From an uncultured Clostridia bacterium (lineage in GTDB: Bacteria > Bacillota > Clostridia > Christensenellales > Aristaeellaceae), in contig CAKTTL010000059.1 of the NCBI GenBank assembly GCA_934615235.1, positions 1 through 17,298 on the forward strand: a DNA stretch of 17,298 bases, given 5' to 3'. Below are positions 1 to 8,207 of the stretch, one piece after another. Within the stretch, counting starts at the first letter, position 1; each line of letters opens with the position of its first letter. Both the position numbers and the translations under genes were made by a program. The notes beneath the pieces were generated by a model. The model was given only the letters and a program-made list of their open reading frames with translations. It did not search any database and had not been told where the DNA came from.

Positions 1-2
1 GC

Positions 3-908
3 CATACCCTGGCGGACGCGACGCCCCTCCTGAAGGCCATCAAGGACGCCAAGGGCGAACCCTCCTTCCCGGTGAGCAAGGACGGCGTCTCCCAGATCCC
101 GTTCATCTATGACGGCATGGGCGCCGGTCTGACCGGCCTGGGCGTGCGCTACAACGATCCGGAAGCCAAGGTTGTCGCCACCTTCGAACAGCCCGAAATC
201 ATGGAACAGCTCAAGATCGTGCGCGAATGGTACAACGACGGCATCATCAACGCCGACGCCGCCAGCACCGCCGAAGGCCCCACCTACAAGGCCTGCTTCC
301 TCGCGCAGGGCTGGTCCTCCGCCGCCAAGACGGTCTGGGGTCCCAACATGGGCAAGGAGCTCGTCGCCTATCAGTACGGCCCGACCATCCTGTCCAACGA
401 CTCCGTGCTCGGTTCCGTCAACTTCGTTTCCGTCAACTCCGAGCATCCGGACAAGGCGCTCGCCTTCCTGACGCTGATCAACACTGACTCCAAGGTTCGC
501 GACGCGTTCTACTTCGGCCTCGAAGGCGACAACTTCGAATACACCGCCGACGGCCGCGTCCACAAGAATCCTGACAGCACCTGGCCGATGGCCGGCTATA
601 CGCAGGGCACCTTCTTCACCGTGACCGTGACTGACGACGTCGACTTCAACCAGTGGGACGAGGTACACGAGCTTAACGACAAGGCGGAACCGTCCGTGCT
701 GCTCGGCTTCGCGTTCGACACCAGCAAGGTGGACGACCAGATCACCAACTGCAAGACCATCTGGGATCGCTACCATCCCGAACTGCTCACCGGCACCATC
801 GATCCGGAGCAGGGCGTGAAGGACATGTACGAAGAAATGCGCGCTGAAGGCTTCGACGAGATCGTCGCCGAGGCGCAGGCGCAGATCGACGCGTTCCTGG
901 GCAAGTAA
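3..908 (+). CDS. Extracellular solute-binding protein with DUF3502 C-terminal domain (5'-truncated)
   Basis: The reading frame is open from the window edge, so the signal peptide, lipobox and N-terminal lobe lie outside; 301 residues remain. It is the binding protein of a sugar ABC importer, expected to be a lipoprotein on the outer face of the membrane that hands oligosaccharides to two permeases. The last ~130 residues fit the DUF3502 family: a LLGFAFDTSKV segment, then NCKTIWDRYHPEL, an ETG-like turn (LLTGTIDPEQG) and a closing helix ending QAQIDAFLGK. Residues upstream (FYFGLEGDNFEYTADG) match the family's YG-x-EG turn. An in-frame GTG at 72 is internal, not the start. The GH130 gene downstream suggests a mannoside ligand (inference). 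Alanine is mostly GCC here, whereas the operon from 2245 on favours GCG, which may reflect high expression. Family call firm, ligand uncertain. Confidence 0.9.
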   Translation, partial: HTLADATPLLKAIKDAKGEPSFPVSKDGVSQIPFIYDGMGAGLTGLGVRYNDPEAKVVATFEQPEIMEQLKIVREWYNDGIINADAASTAEGPTYKACFLAQGWSSAAKTVWGPNMGKELVAYQYGPTILSNDSVLGSVNFVSVNSEHPDKALAFLTLINTDSKVRDAFYFGLEGDNFEYTADGRVHKNPDSTWPMAGYTQGTFFTVTVTDDVDFNQWDEVHELNDKAEPSVLLGFAFDTSKVDDQITNCKTIWDRYHPELLTGTIDPEQGVKDMYEEMRAEGFDEIVAEAQAQIDAFLGK

Positions 909-934
909 TTCCCGGTCTTTCAGTCAAACCCTTC

Positions 935-1030
935 GCCCGCGTTCCGGAACGGGCAGGGCGGAACAAGCCGCTTTGCATTCCCCGGGGCGCGGGCCCCTTC
1001 TATGTCCCCAGAGAAGGGAACGACCTTCCC
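935..1030 (+). other. Intergenic region with overlapping, competing hairpins
   Basis: The 163-base gap between the binding protein and the GH130 gene contains a 10-bp palindrome GTTCCGGAAC (941-950), flanked by GCCCG/CGGGC arms (935-939, 950-954). Further on, CCCTTCT (995-1001) can pair with AGAAGGG (1012-1018), and GGGAA (1016-1020) can instead pair with TTCCC (1026-1030). The last two are mutually exclusive. None is followed by a T tract, so they do not read as intrinsic terminators. A stabilising or processing element that keeps binding-protein mRNA more abundant than the downstream enzyme mRNA is a reasonable but unproven reading. Confidence 0.35.
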
Positions 1031-1071
1031 GGGACGGCAAAAAAACGAACTGAAAGCGAGTGTAGGCAATT

Positions 1072-2061
1072 ATGGCACGAATTATCGGCGCGACGCTGCC
1101 GAATATCCCCTGGGAGGATAAACCGGCGGGATCGCGCGAACCGGTGTGGCGTTATTCGGGAAACCCTGTAATTGGGCGCGATGGCAATAAGGTCTCCAAC
1201 AGCGTGTTTAACAGCGCGATCGTGCCTTTCAGAAACGGCTTCGCCGGCGTTTTCCGCTGCGACAGCCGTTCTATCAGCATGGATCTTTTCGCCGGATACA
1301 GCCACGACGGCATTCATTGGCTCATTTGCGACGAGCCGATCCGTTTTGAGGGCGCTGATCCGGAAATTGCGCCGAACGAATTCCGCTACGACGCGCGCAT
1401 TACGCCCATTGGAGACACGTATTACATCACCTGGTGCAACGGCTATCACGGCCCGACCATCGGCGTGGCGTGGACGAAGGATTTCGAACGCTTCTATCAG
1501 CTGGAAAACGCGTTCCTGCCTTTCAACCGCAACGGTGTGCTCTTCCCGGAAAAGATCAACGGCATGTATATGATGGCCAGCCGGCCGAGCGATAACGGGC
1601 ATACGCCGTTTGGCGATATCTATGTCAGCCAGTCGAAGGATCTGGAATTCTGGGGCCGTCACCGCTACATGATGGGTACCATCAGCGGAAACTCGTCCGC
1701 CTGGCAGTCGACGAAGATCGGCGCGGGGTCTGCGCCGATTAAAACAGACATGGGATGGCTGCTGATTTATCACGGCGTGATCACCACATGCAACGGTTTC
1801 GTTTATCGCATGGGCAGCGCCCTGCTGGACCTGAACGAGCCGTGGAGGGTGCTCTACCGTACGAAGGACTATATCATGACGCCGGACCGCGACTATGAAC
1901 GGACGGGCGATGTGCCCAACGTCGTCTTCCCGTGCGCGGCGCTGACGGACGCGGAAACCGGCCGTATCGCCATCTATTACGGCTGCGCCGATACCGTGAC
2001 GGGTCTCGCGTTCACTACCGTGGACGATCTGGTCGATTACACGATTGCGCATTCCTGCTGA
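1072..2061 (+). CDS. GH130 beta-mannoside phosphorylase (probably GH130_2-like)
   Basis: A 329-residue cytoplasmic five-bladed beta-propeller enzyme. GH130 phosphorylases cleave beta-1,4-mannosides with inorganic phosphate, releasing alpha-mannose-1-phosphate and saving ATP. Visible family signatures: FRCDSRSISMDLFAGYSHDG (62-81), the YDARITPI segment with the likely general acid Asp107, a loop NGHTPFGDI (175-183), WQSTKIGAGSAPI (211-223) and LLIYHG (230-235), which supply phosphate- and sugar-binding residues. The length of ~330 residues fits the subgroup containing mannooligosaccharide and mannosyl-N-acetylglucosamine phosphorylases better than the longer mannosylglucose enzymes (inference). 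The ATG at 1072 has only a weak purine-rich ribosome site, but it precedes the conserved N-terminus. With the upstream sugar-binding protein it suggests import of beta-mannan or N-glycan fragments. GH130 confidence is high; exact substrate is open. Confidence 0.92.
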   Translation: MARIIGATLPNIPWEDKPAGSREPVWRYSGNPVIGRDGNKVSNSVFNSAIVPFRNGFAGVFRCDSRSISMDLFAGYSHDGIHWLICDEPIRFEGADPEIAPNEFRYDARITPIGDTYYITWCNGYHGPTIGVAWTKDFERFYQLENAFLPFNRNGVLFPEKINGMYMMASRPSDNGHTPFGDIYVSQSKDLEFWGRHRYMMGTISGNSSAWQSTKIGAGSAPIKTDMGWLLIYHGVITTCNGFVYRMGSALLDLNEPWRVLYRTKDYIMTPDRDYERTGDVPNVVFPCAALTDAETGRIAIYYGCADTVTGLAFTTVDDLVDYTIAHSC

Positions 2062-2073
2062 GCAAAAAAGTAG

Positions 2074-2116
2074 AAAAACGGACGCTGCCAGGTAAAAAGG
2101 CGGCGTCTGTTTTTGT
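2074..2116 (+). terminator. Strong intrinsic terminator after the GH130 gene, likely bidirectional
   Basis: A 16-bp stem forms between AAAAACGGACGCTGCC (2074-2089) and GGCGGCGTCTGTTTTT (2099-2114), with two G:U wobbles and a 9-base loop. The A-tract on the 5' arm and T-tract on the 3' arm give terminator form on both strands. It closes the sugar-utilisation transcript and insulates the following operon. Confidence 0.9.
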
Positions 2117-2144
2117 ATTCTGGGAAGAAAAACCATCCTGTGAT

Positions 2145-2199
2145 TCGTTAGATATACGCGTGAGACGTGAACCATTTGCCGCGCGAAAGCATCTAACGA
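2145..2199 (+). promoter_or_regulatory. Long-spaced inverted repeat in the operon leader
   Basis: TCGTTAGAT (2145-2153) is the exact reverse complement of ATCTAACGA (2191-2199), with 37 bases between. It lies between the terminator of the previous unit and the ribosome site of the 863-aa gene. It could be the closing stem of a structured 5' leader or a split operator site. No convincing promoter was found nearby: TATACG (2153-2158) resembles a -10 box but has no matching -35. Confidence 0.4.
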
Positions 2200-2244
2200 G
2201 TGAAACGCCTGAAAACGCGCTCTGCGCGAATTGAGGAGGAAGAG

Positions 2245-4836
2245 ATGAACAGACGAATTACAAGCCGTGTTTTGGCGGCCGTTTGCGCCCTGCTGCTGGT
2301 TCTTGCGCCGCTTTGCGGCCTTGCCGACGGCGGCGTGACGCTGACGGCGACGATGGGCTATGACGGTGCGATTACCTATGTGCGCAAAGTGCCCGTCGAT
2401 GTGACGATCCAGAATGACGGCCTTTCCGATATTGCCGGACGGCTTTCCGTCCAGGTGAACCGCTTCAGCGAATACGATCTGTACGAGATGCCGGTCAGCG
2501 TTGCGGCGGGCGCTTCGGCGCGGTTTACACTGCCCGTCGTGCTCACGCAGAAGCAGACGGATTACACCGTGCGCCTTTTGCGGGGAGAGGAAACGCTCGC
2601 CTCGTATACGCTCCGGCCGGAAGCGGTGATCAATCCGTCCGATCTGATCATCGGCACGCTCAGCGGCGACGCGCAGAGCCTGGCGGGGCTTGCCATTACC
2701 AAAAACGACGACCCGCTGGCTCGCCGGGAATACTGGAGCGTGCTCGCGCTGGATGAAAAAACGTTCCCGTCGGACGCGGAAAGCCTGCGCTTTTTCGACA
2801 TGCTCGCGGTGGACGGCTTCGACATGTCCGCGCTGTCCGACGCGCAGAAGCAGGCGTTCGACGAATGGCTACAGAACGGCGGGATCGCGCTGGTGGGCGG
2901 CGGCGCGCGCGCGGCGGAGGATTTTCCGTTCTTTAAGGCCTATACGGGGATCCGCGCGGGCGCGCTGGAGCGGAAAAACGTCGGCGCCCTGCTGATGGAC
3001 GCGCTGCAGATGAGCGGCGAAAGCCCCGAACAGAACGCGACGGTTGTGTCGCTCGAGGGCGCGAGCGGACAGTCCATGGGCGAGGGCCGGCTGATCGACG
3101 TGCGCCGCGTGGGCGACGGCTATGTGCTCACGGCGGGCTTCTCGCTGAGCGAAAAGCCGCTGGCCGGCTGGCTTGGACGAGCCGCCGTCTGGCAGCGCGT
3201 GCTGCTTGCGAGCGCGAAAACGCGCTATCAGTCGATTGTGGAGTTCCGGCAGAGCGGAATCTACAACCAGACGGAATATTACCCGAGCACGAGCGTCGCC
3301 GAATCGATCGGCGTGAAAAACGGCGCGGGCATGATCTGGCCGCTGGCGCTGCTCGGCGCGTTCGTTGTGCTGGCGGGCGTGGGCGGGTACATGATTTTGA
3401 AAAAGCTGGACAGGCGCGAATGGCTGTGGGCGGCCGTGCCTGTGCTGGCGCTCGCGGCGGCGCTGGGCATGTGGGGGCTGAGCAGCCGTCTGCCCATTCG
3501 CGACCCCGTCGCCGTGCATTACACCCTGCTGGATATAGACGAAGACGGCGCGGCTACCGGCAACACGGTCGTCGTCGCGTCCAAGCCCGAAAAGGGCGGC
3601 ATGACGCTCTCGATCAACGGCGGCGCGATCGATATGACGTCCTCGCTTTCCTACTATTCGACGGGCGTTGAATCGGCCGCGCAGACGCTGCGCTATATCT
3701 ATACCTACGGCGACGAGGAGACGATTACCTACCAGCAGACGCAGGCGTGGCAGTCGCAGTGTTTTATGGTCAGGAAAGCGCCGATTGTCAATGTGAGCGG
3801 CGTGAAGGGCGAGTGCGTCTGGGACGGGGAGAGCATGCGGTTCACGATCACGAACGGATCCTCCGTGACGCTTGCGGATGGGTTTGTGCTGACGGATTTC
3901 GGCTTTGTCAGCGTTCCCGAGCTGCTGCCGGGGCAGACGGCCGAATGCGTTATGCGCCCCGCGGTCAGGGAAGAAGAGGCGCAGCAGGATAACTCATCCG
4001 CGCAGGGCGCGGCGAACCTGACGGGCGCGGGCGGCATGCGGGGGCCGCGTCCCGTTCCCATGTATTACGGGCGCAACGATACGGAAATCCGCGACGGTGT
4101 GATCATCGATGAAAAAGACAGAAGCAATGTTTACAGCTATGAGCTGCTGGAGGCGGTTTACTCGGCCAAACGCAGCGCCGCCGCGACGCAGAGCGAACGC
4201 AAGACATGGTGGATGCGCTATAACCTGATCAGCAACACGAATCTGACCAATTACGATTTGCTGCCCCATCCGTTCCTGTATATCGCTTTTTCCGACGAGC
4301 TGGACACGCTGCGCGTGCGCATGGACGGCCGCGATGTGGCGCGCGAGGCGCAGATCGGCTGCGTGATGGCGCAGCTGCACTACAACCCCATCTCCGCGGA
4401 CGGAACCGCGCGGTTTATAAAAAACAGCTTCCCCGTCAGCATCGCGAAGGTGGACGATAACGGCAGGCCCGCCGTGGGCGATACGCTGCCGGAGAATTCG
4501 TATCAGAGCTTCACGCTTTCCACGACCCCGGCGTTCGCGTTCGACGTAAGCGCGCTGCCGAACGAGATGGAAATCACGAAGGCCGATATCGCGTCCCGCT
4601 ACAGCTATTATGCCTACAGGATTTCACTGTACAACGTAAAGACCGGACAGTGGGACGAATGGAAGGAATTTACGCCCGACTCGACTGGCGGCGGCACGGT
4701 AAAGGGCTGCGCGCCGGAGCTGCGGGATTATATCGCCGGCGGCGTGCTGTTCGCGCGCTTTGAAAAGCCGGACGCCGGCGACGATTACGCCGACGTTTCC
4801 ATGCCCACGCTCACGCTGGAAGGGAGGGTTCAGTGA
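2245..4836 (+). CDS. Large secreted/membrane protein, first gene of the ABC-MoxR-VWA operon
   Basis: 863 residues, not assignable to a named family with confidence. The start at 2245 is chosen for the GAGGAGGA site (2233-2240) and a clean signal peptide: basic MNRR, hydrophobic core (residues 8-24), likely cleavage near Ala27. An earlier in-frame GTG at 2200 lacks these. Residues ~28-355 form an extracytoplasmic part containing a beta-rich segment and a glutamine-amidotransferase-like stretch (~166-230, with DEWLQNGGIALVGGG). Two membrane helices follow (~362-384 and ~392-412), joined by a short basic loop (KKLDRR) that is probably cytoplasmic, which returns the ~450-residue C-terminal part to the outside. 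That part has a low-complexity Asn/Gly/Ala spacer near 575-600. The 3' end shares one base with the next start (TGATG), implying translational coupling. The position beside the exporter suggests an accessory subunit, comparable in layout to GldG-like partners (inference). Confidence 0.75.
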   Translation: MNRRITSRVLAAVCALLLVLAPLCGLADGGVTLTATMGYDGAITYVRKVPVDVTIQNDGLSDIAGRLSVQVNRFSEYDLYEMPVSVAAGASARFTLPVVLTQKQTDYTVRLLRGEETLASYTLRPEAVINPSDLIIGTLSGDAQSLAGLAITKNDDPLARREYWSVLALDEKTFPSDAESLRFFDMLAVDGFDMSALSDAQKQAFDEWLQNGGIALVGGGARAAEDFPFFKAYTGIRAGALERKNVGALLMDALQMSGESPEQNATVVSLEGASGQSMGEGRLIDVRRVGDGYVLTAGFSLSEKPLAGWLGRAAVWQRVLLASAKTRYQSIVEFRQSGIYNQTEYYPSTSVAESIGVKNGAGMIWPLALLGAFVVLAGVGGYMILKKLDRREWLWAAVPVLALAAALGMWGLSSRLPIRDPVAVHYTLLDIDEDGAATGNTVVVASKPEKGGMTLSINGGAIDMTSSLSYYSTGVESAAQTLRYIYTYGDEETITYQQTQAWQSQCFMVRKAPIVNVSGVKGECVWDGESMRFTITNGSSVTLADGFVLTDFGFVSVPELLPGQTAECVMRPAVREEEAQQDNSSAQGAANLTGAGGMRGPRPVPMYYGRNDTEIRDGVIIDEKDRSNVYSYELLEAVYSAKRSAAATQSERKTWWMRYNLISNTNLTNYDLLPHPFLYIAFSDELDTLRVRMDGRDVAREAQIGCVMAQLHYNPISADGTARFIKNSFPVSIAKVDDNGRPAVGDTLPENSYQSFTLSTTPAFAFDVSALPNEMEITKADIASRYSYYAYRISLYNVKTGQWDEWKEFTPDSTGGGTVKGCAPELRDYIAGGVLFARFEKPDAGDDYADVSMPTLTLEGRVQ

Positions 4837-5771
4837 TGCTGGTAACAAACGAACTGACGCGCGCCTATGGTTCCTTTGTCGCGCTCGATCATCTCAATAT
4901 GACGATCGGCGACGGCGAACTGCACGGCTTCGTCGGCCCGAACGGCGCGGGAAAGACGACGACGATGCGCATTCTCGCCACGCTTCTCAAACCCAACTCC
5001 GGCACGGCGACGCTCGACGGCGTGGACGTGGTGAACAACCCGAAGCAGATGCATCGCCTGATGGGGTACATGCCGGACTTTTTCGGCGTGTACGACCGGC
5101 TGAAGGCATGGGAATATCTTGATTTTTATGCGCGCTGCTACGGCTTTGGCTACAGGGAGCGGATGCACATGATCGACAACCTGCTGGAATTGGTGAACCT
5201 GGGCGAAAAGCGGGACAGTTACGTGGACGTGCTCTCGCGCGGAATGAAGCAGCGGCTCTGCCTTGCGCGGGCGCTCATTCACGATCCCAAGCTGCTCATC
5301 CTCGACGAGCCGGCTTCCGGTATGGACCCGCGCGCACGCGCGGAAATGAAAAACATCCTGCGCACGCTCAAGGAACTGGGCAAAACCGTGCTCATCTCCT
5401 CGCATATTCTGCCGGAGCTGGCTGAAATGTGCGACGCGCTGACGATTATCGATCACGGGAAGCTCGTCTTCTCCGGCTCGGTAGAGGCGCTCAACGAGCA
5501 CATGAACGGAAACGCGCCGGTAACGATCCGCCTGGCGGCCGACGCGGACGCGGAAACCGTGCAGCGCGCCGTCGCGCTCATCCGCCAGCAGCCGGGCGTG
5601 ACGGGCGTAGGCAGAGAAGCCGAAAACAACCTGACCGTTTCGCTCGAGGGCGGGGACGCGGAGGCCGCCGCGCTTTTGCGGACGCTGAGCGCGAATTCGC
5701 CGGTGGTCGATTTCCATCGCGCGCCGCTGAATCTTGAAAAGGTGTTCATGGAGGTGACGAAAGATGAATAA
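4836..5771 (+). CDS. ABC transporter ATP-binding protein
   Basis: 311 residues; hydrolyses ATP to power the permease encoded next. Walker A GPNGAGKT (34-41), signature LSRGMKQR (133-140), Walker B LLILDEP (153-159), D-loop SGMD (161-164) and switch His190 are all present. The Q-loop position reads GYMPDFFGVYD, a form typical of ABC-2/drug-type exporters. A C-terminal domain of ~95 residues follows, as in CcmA/NatA/GldA-like ATPases. The ATG at 4836 is preferred: it overlaps the upstream stop as TGATG and has GGGAGG (4822-4827) eight bases ahead. A GTG directly before it is also possible and would add one residue. The exporter-type architecture, with no periplasmic binding protein in the operon, argues for efflux or export rather than uptake. 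The substrate is unknown. Confidence 0.95.
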   Translation: MLVTNELTRAYGSFVALDHLNMTIGDGELHGFVGPNGAGKTTTMRILATLLKPNSGTATLDGVDVVNNPKQMHRLMGYMPDFFGVYDRLKAWEYLDFYARCYGFGYRERMHMIDNLLELVNLGEKRDSYVDVLSRGMKQRLCLARALIHDPKLLILDEPASGMDPRARAEMKNILRTLKELGKTVLISSHILPELAEMCDALTIIDHGKLVFSGSVEALNEHMNGNAPVTIRLAADADAETVQRAVALIRQQPGVTGVGREAENNLTVSLEGGDAEAAALLRTLSANSPVVDFHRAPLNLEKVFMEVTKDE

Positions 5772-6684
5772 TCCGATTCTCGCCTTTTCCGCCCGCCGGC
5801 GCATGCGCTCGATGCGCACGCCGCTGCTGATTACGCTGTACGCGCTGATTCTCGCGGTGATCGCGTATATGACGATTTACGCCTGCTTTATGAAGCAGAC
5901 CTTCACGCTGACGGATATGCAAAACGGCGTATACGGCTATACAGCGATTGTCGCGCTGCAGTTTGCGCTGATTGTGCTTGTCGCGCCGGCGATGACGGCG
6001 GGCAGCGTCAGCGGCGAACGCGAACGGCAGACGCTCGATCTGCTGCTGGTGACGAACATGAGCCCGGTGCGTCTGGTGCTCGGCAAGCTGCTGGAAAGCT
6101 TCGGTTTTCTTGCGCTGCTGGTCGTCTCTTCGCTGCCAGTAATGTCCATGGCGGTGCTTACGGGCGCGGCGGCGCTGACGGATGTGCTGGTGAGCGCGGC
6201 GTTTCTGCTGGTGACGGCGCTGGAGCTGCTGTCTCTTGGCATGTTCTTTTCCAGCCTCTTCAAGCGGACGGTCAGTTCGACGGTGGTGACGTATCTGGCC
6301 GTGTTCGGGCTGGGGGTCGTCACGCTGCTGCCGCTGTTTTACGATACAAAGCGCATCAGCGACCTGTACGACATAATGCTTGCGGCGAACAGGTATTTCG
6401 ACGCGGCGGCGCCGATGACGATGGACTATATCCCCGTCTCGTTCGTGATCAATCCGCTGATGGGGCTGCTGGCGCTTATCCAGGCGCAGACGGCGAACAT
6501 CGGCCAGTGGCTGTGGCAGTTCAGCTATACGCTGGGAAACACGGCGGGATACCTGCATTACGACAGGATGTATCTGTACAACATGGCGTGCATGGCGGGC
6601 GCATCGACCGTGCTGACGGCGCTTTCGGCGCTGCTGATGCGGACGCGCCGCGGCGGAGTGAAGGGCCGCAAGCGCCATGCGTGA
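5764..6684 (+). CDS. ABC-2 family transporter permease
   Basis: 306 residues with about six membrane helices (~20-41, 57-80, 112-134, 141-163, 171-191, 275-293). The hallmark ABC-2 motif SGERERQTLDLLLVT (83-97) follows the second helix and contacts the ATPase. A basic N-terminus (RRRMRSMR) precedes the first helix, consistent with a cytoplasmic N-terminus. The start ATG overlaps the ATPase gene by 8 bases, with GGAGG (5750-5754) nine bases upstream, so the two are translationally coupled and form one transporter. A longer extracytoplasmic loop of ~80 residues lies between helices 5 and 6. The permease probably acts as a homodimer or with the 863-aa protein encoded upstream (inference). The substrate cannot be inferred. 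Confidence 0.92.
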   Translation: MNNPILAFSARRRMRSMRTPLLITLYALILAVIAYMTIYACFMKQTFTLTDMQNGVYGYTAIVALQFALIVLVAPAMTAGSVSGERERQTLDLLLVTNMSPVRLVLGKLLESFGFLALLVVSSLPVMSMAVLTGAAALTDVLVSAAFLLVTALELLSLGMFFSSLFKRTVSSTVVTYLAVFGLGVVTLLPLFYDTKRISDLYDIMLAANRYFDAAAPMTMDYIPVSFVINPLMGLLALIQAQTANIGQWLWQFSYTLGNTAGYLHYDRMYLYNMACMAGASTVLTALSALLMRTRRGGVKGRKRHA

Positions 6685-8140
6685 GATAAAACGGGCGCTT
6701 GCGCCGGTAAAACGCAGAATGCGCGCGCAGCGGGCGCTCGCATGGGGCGCGTGGGGCGCGCTGGCCGCGGGCGCGTGCGTCGTGGGCCTGCGAATCGCGT
6801 CCTTTGCGCGGATGTTTGAGACGATGTGGATTTGGGCCGCTTGCGCGGCGGCGGGGCTGACCGGCTTTGCCGCGTTTGCGGGCGCCGTCTGGCCGGTAAC
6901 GGAGCTTGCCGCCGCAAAACGCGCGGATTCGCTCGGCCTGATGGCGCGCGCGCAGACCGCCGTCGCGCTGGAGGGCGAGGAAAGCTCCATGGCGCAGATG
7001 CAGCGGGAGGACGCGCTTGCCAGCCTGCGCGCGCTGGAGCCGCGCAGGGCGATGAAGCTCTCCGCGCCGAAAGCCGCGTGGATCGGCGTTCTGGCGTGCA
7101 TGGCGGTTGTGGGACTGAGCTTTCTCATTCCGAACCCGCAGGACGCGCGGATCCGTGAGAGAAATGAATTTCGCGCGGAAATGGCGGCGCAGGCGGATCG
7201 GATTGAGAAAGGCGCGGAGGCGCTGGACGCGGAAAAACCGGATGCGCCCGAAACAAAGAGGCTTCTTGGCGAACTGTCGCAGGCGCTGCGCCGCGCGGAA
7301 GACACGCGCGACGCGCTGGAGGCCGTCGATGAGGCGGAACGCAGACTGCTTGCCATGCAGCAGCGCACGGCGGGAGATGCGCTGAACGCGCTCAACGGCA
7401 CGGGAATGGACGCGCTTGCGCAGGCGCTGGGGAATAAGGACCGGCAGGCCGCGCAGGACGCGCTGGAGGCGCAGGAGAACGCGGCGGACGCGCTCGATCA
7501 GGCCGCGCAGACGGCGGGCGACGCCAGCGCGGCGGACGCGCTCAGCAGCGCCGCCGCGTCCATGCAGGCGGGCGACGTTTCACAGGCCGCGCAGCAGCTG
7601 ATGAACGCGGCGAGCGGACAGACGAGCGCGACCGCGCAGGCAATGGCGCTTGCGGGCATGGTAAGAAACGCGACGGCGAGCGCCGGCATGCAGACGACCG
7701 GCGGCGGACAGGGACAAGGCGGCCAAAGCGGGCAGGGGAGCGGCGGCGGAAACGGCGTCTCCCAAAGCCAGGGAAAAGGAAACGGCGGCGGCGCGGGGCT
7801 CGGCTCGTCCAACCAGGACGGCGGAACCGGCGCGAATTCGAAGCCGGGCAACATGCAGGGCAACGCCGATCCCAGCAAGAAAACAGGCGCATATGAAACG
7901 ATTTACGACCCGACGAGACTCGGCGGAAGCGGAGAGGCCGTGAGCGAAACCGGCGAGATGGGCGAAGGGACGATCAGCGAAGCGCAGATTGGCGCCGGCC
8001 TTGGAACGATCGACGGAAGCGTGCCGTACGGCCAGGCGCTGCCGGAATATGAGCGGCGGGCCGTGGAGGCCGTGCAAAACGCCGCGCTGCCGGACTATGC
8101 CCGGCAGTGGGTAACGGATTATTTCAGAGCGCTGGAATAA
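6677..8140 (+). CDS. Coiled-coil membrane protein with Gly/Gln/Ser-rich linker (MoxR-cluster-associated)
   Basis: 487 residues, no enzymatic motif seen. Basic N-terminus, then three membrane helices (~19-42, 50-74, 130-151), which put the long C-terminal part on the opposite side from the N-terminus. Residues ~160-325 are Ala/Glu/Gln-rich and strongly helical, probably coiled coil. Residues ~341-395 are a low-complexity linker (GGGQGQGGQSGQGSGGG and similar). The last ~80 residues contain YETIYDPTRLGG and a terminal block running from VPYGQALPEYERRA to WVTDYFRALE. From memory this block resembles the C-terminus of uncharacterised membrane proteins next to MoxR/DUF58/VWA clusters in other phyla; a profile search is needed to confirm. 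The start overlaps the permease by 8 bases, and the ribosome site is weak (AAGGG 6661-6665), so translation probably depends on the upstream gene. It resembles DUF4175-type proteins in general plan only. Confidence 0.75.
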   Translation: MREIKRALAPVKRRMRAQRALAWGAWGALAAGACVVGLRIASFARMFETMWIWAACAAAGLTGFAAFAGAVWPVTELAAAKRADSLGLMARAQTAVALEGEESSMAQMQREDALASLRALEPRRAMKLSAPKAAWIGVLACMAVVGLSFLIPNPQDARIRERNEFRAEMAAQADRIEKGAEALDAEKPDAPETKRLLGELSQALRRAEDTRDALEAVDEAERRLLAMQQRTAGDALNALNGTGMDALAQALGNKDRQAAQDALEAQENAADALDQAAQTAGDASAADALSSAAASMQAGDVSQAAQQLMNAASGQTSATAQAMALAGMVRNATASAGMQTTGGGQGQGGQSGQGSGGGNGVSQSQGKGNGGGAGLGSSNQDGGTGANSKPGNMQGNADPSKKTGAYETIYDPTRLGGSGEAVSETGEMGEGTISEAQIGAGLGTIDGSVPYGQALPEYERRAVEAVQNAALPDYARQWVTDYFRALE

Positions 8141-8142
8141 CT

Positions 8143-8159
8143 CGGGGACAGCGTCCCCG
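8143..8159 (+). other. Hairpin 1 of the intercistronic region upstream of moxR
   Basis: CGGGGAC / GTCCCCG form a perfect 7-bp stem with a 3-base loop, starting three bases after the stop codon of the coiled-coil membrane protein. No T tract follows, so it is more likely a 3'-end protection or processing structure than an intrinsic terminator. Confidence 0.5.
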
Positions 8160-8207
8160 CCACGCCCATCCCGCGCGCCGGCAGGCGCCCGGAAAAACGC
8201 GCAATGC

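Noticed and set aside
2149..2158. -10-like TATACG as promoter of the eight-gene operon
   Set aside because: Only four of six matches and no acceptable -35 at 16-18 bases upstream.
4836..5771. Asp in place of Gln in the ABC ATPase Q-loop (GYMPD)
   Set aside because: I first took it as a missing key residue, but GYxPD/E followed by FGxYD is common in ABC-2-type exporter ATPases, and all other motifs are intact.
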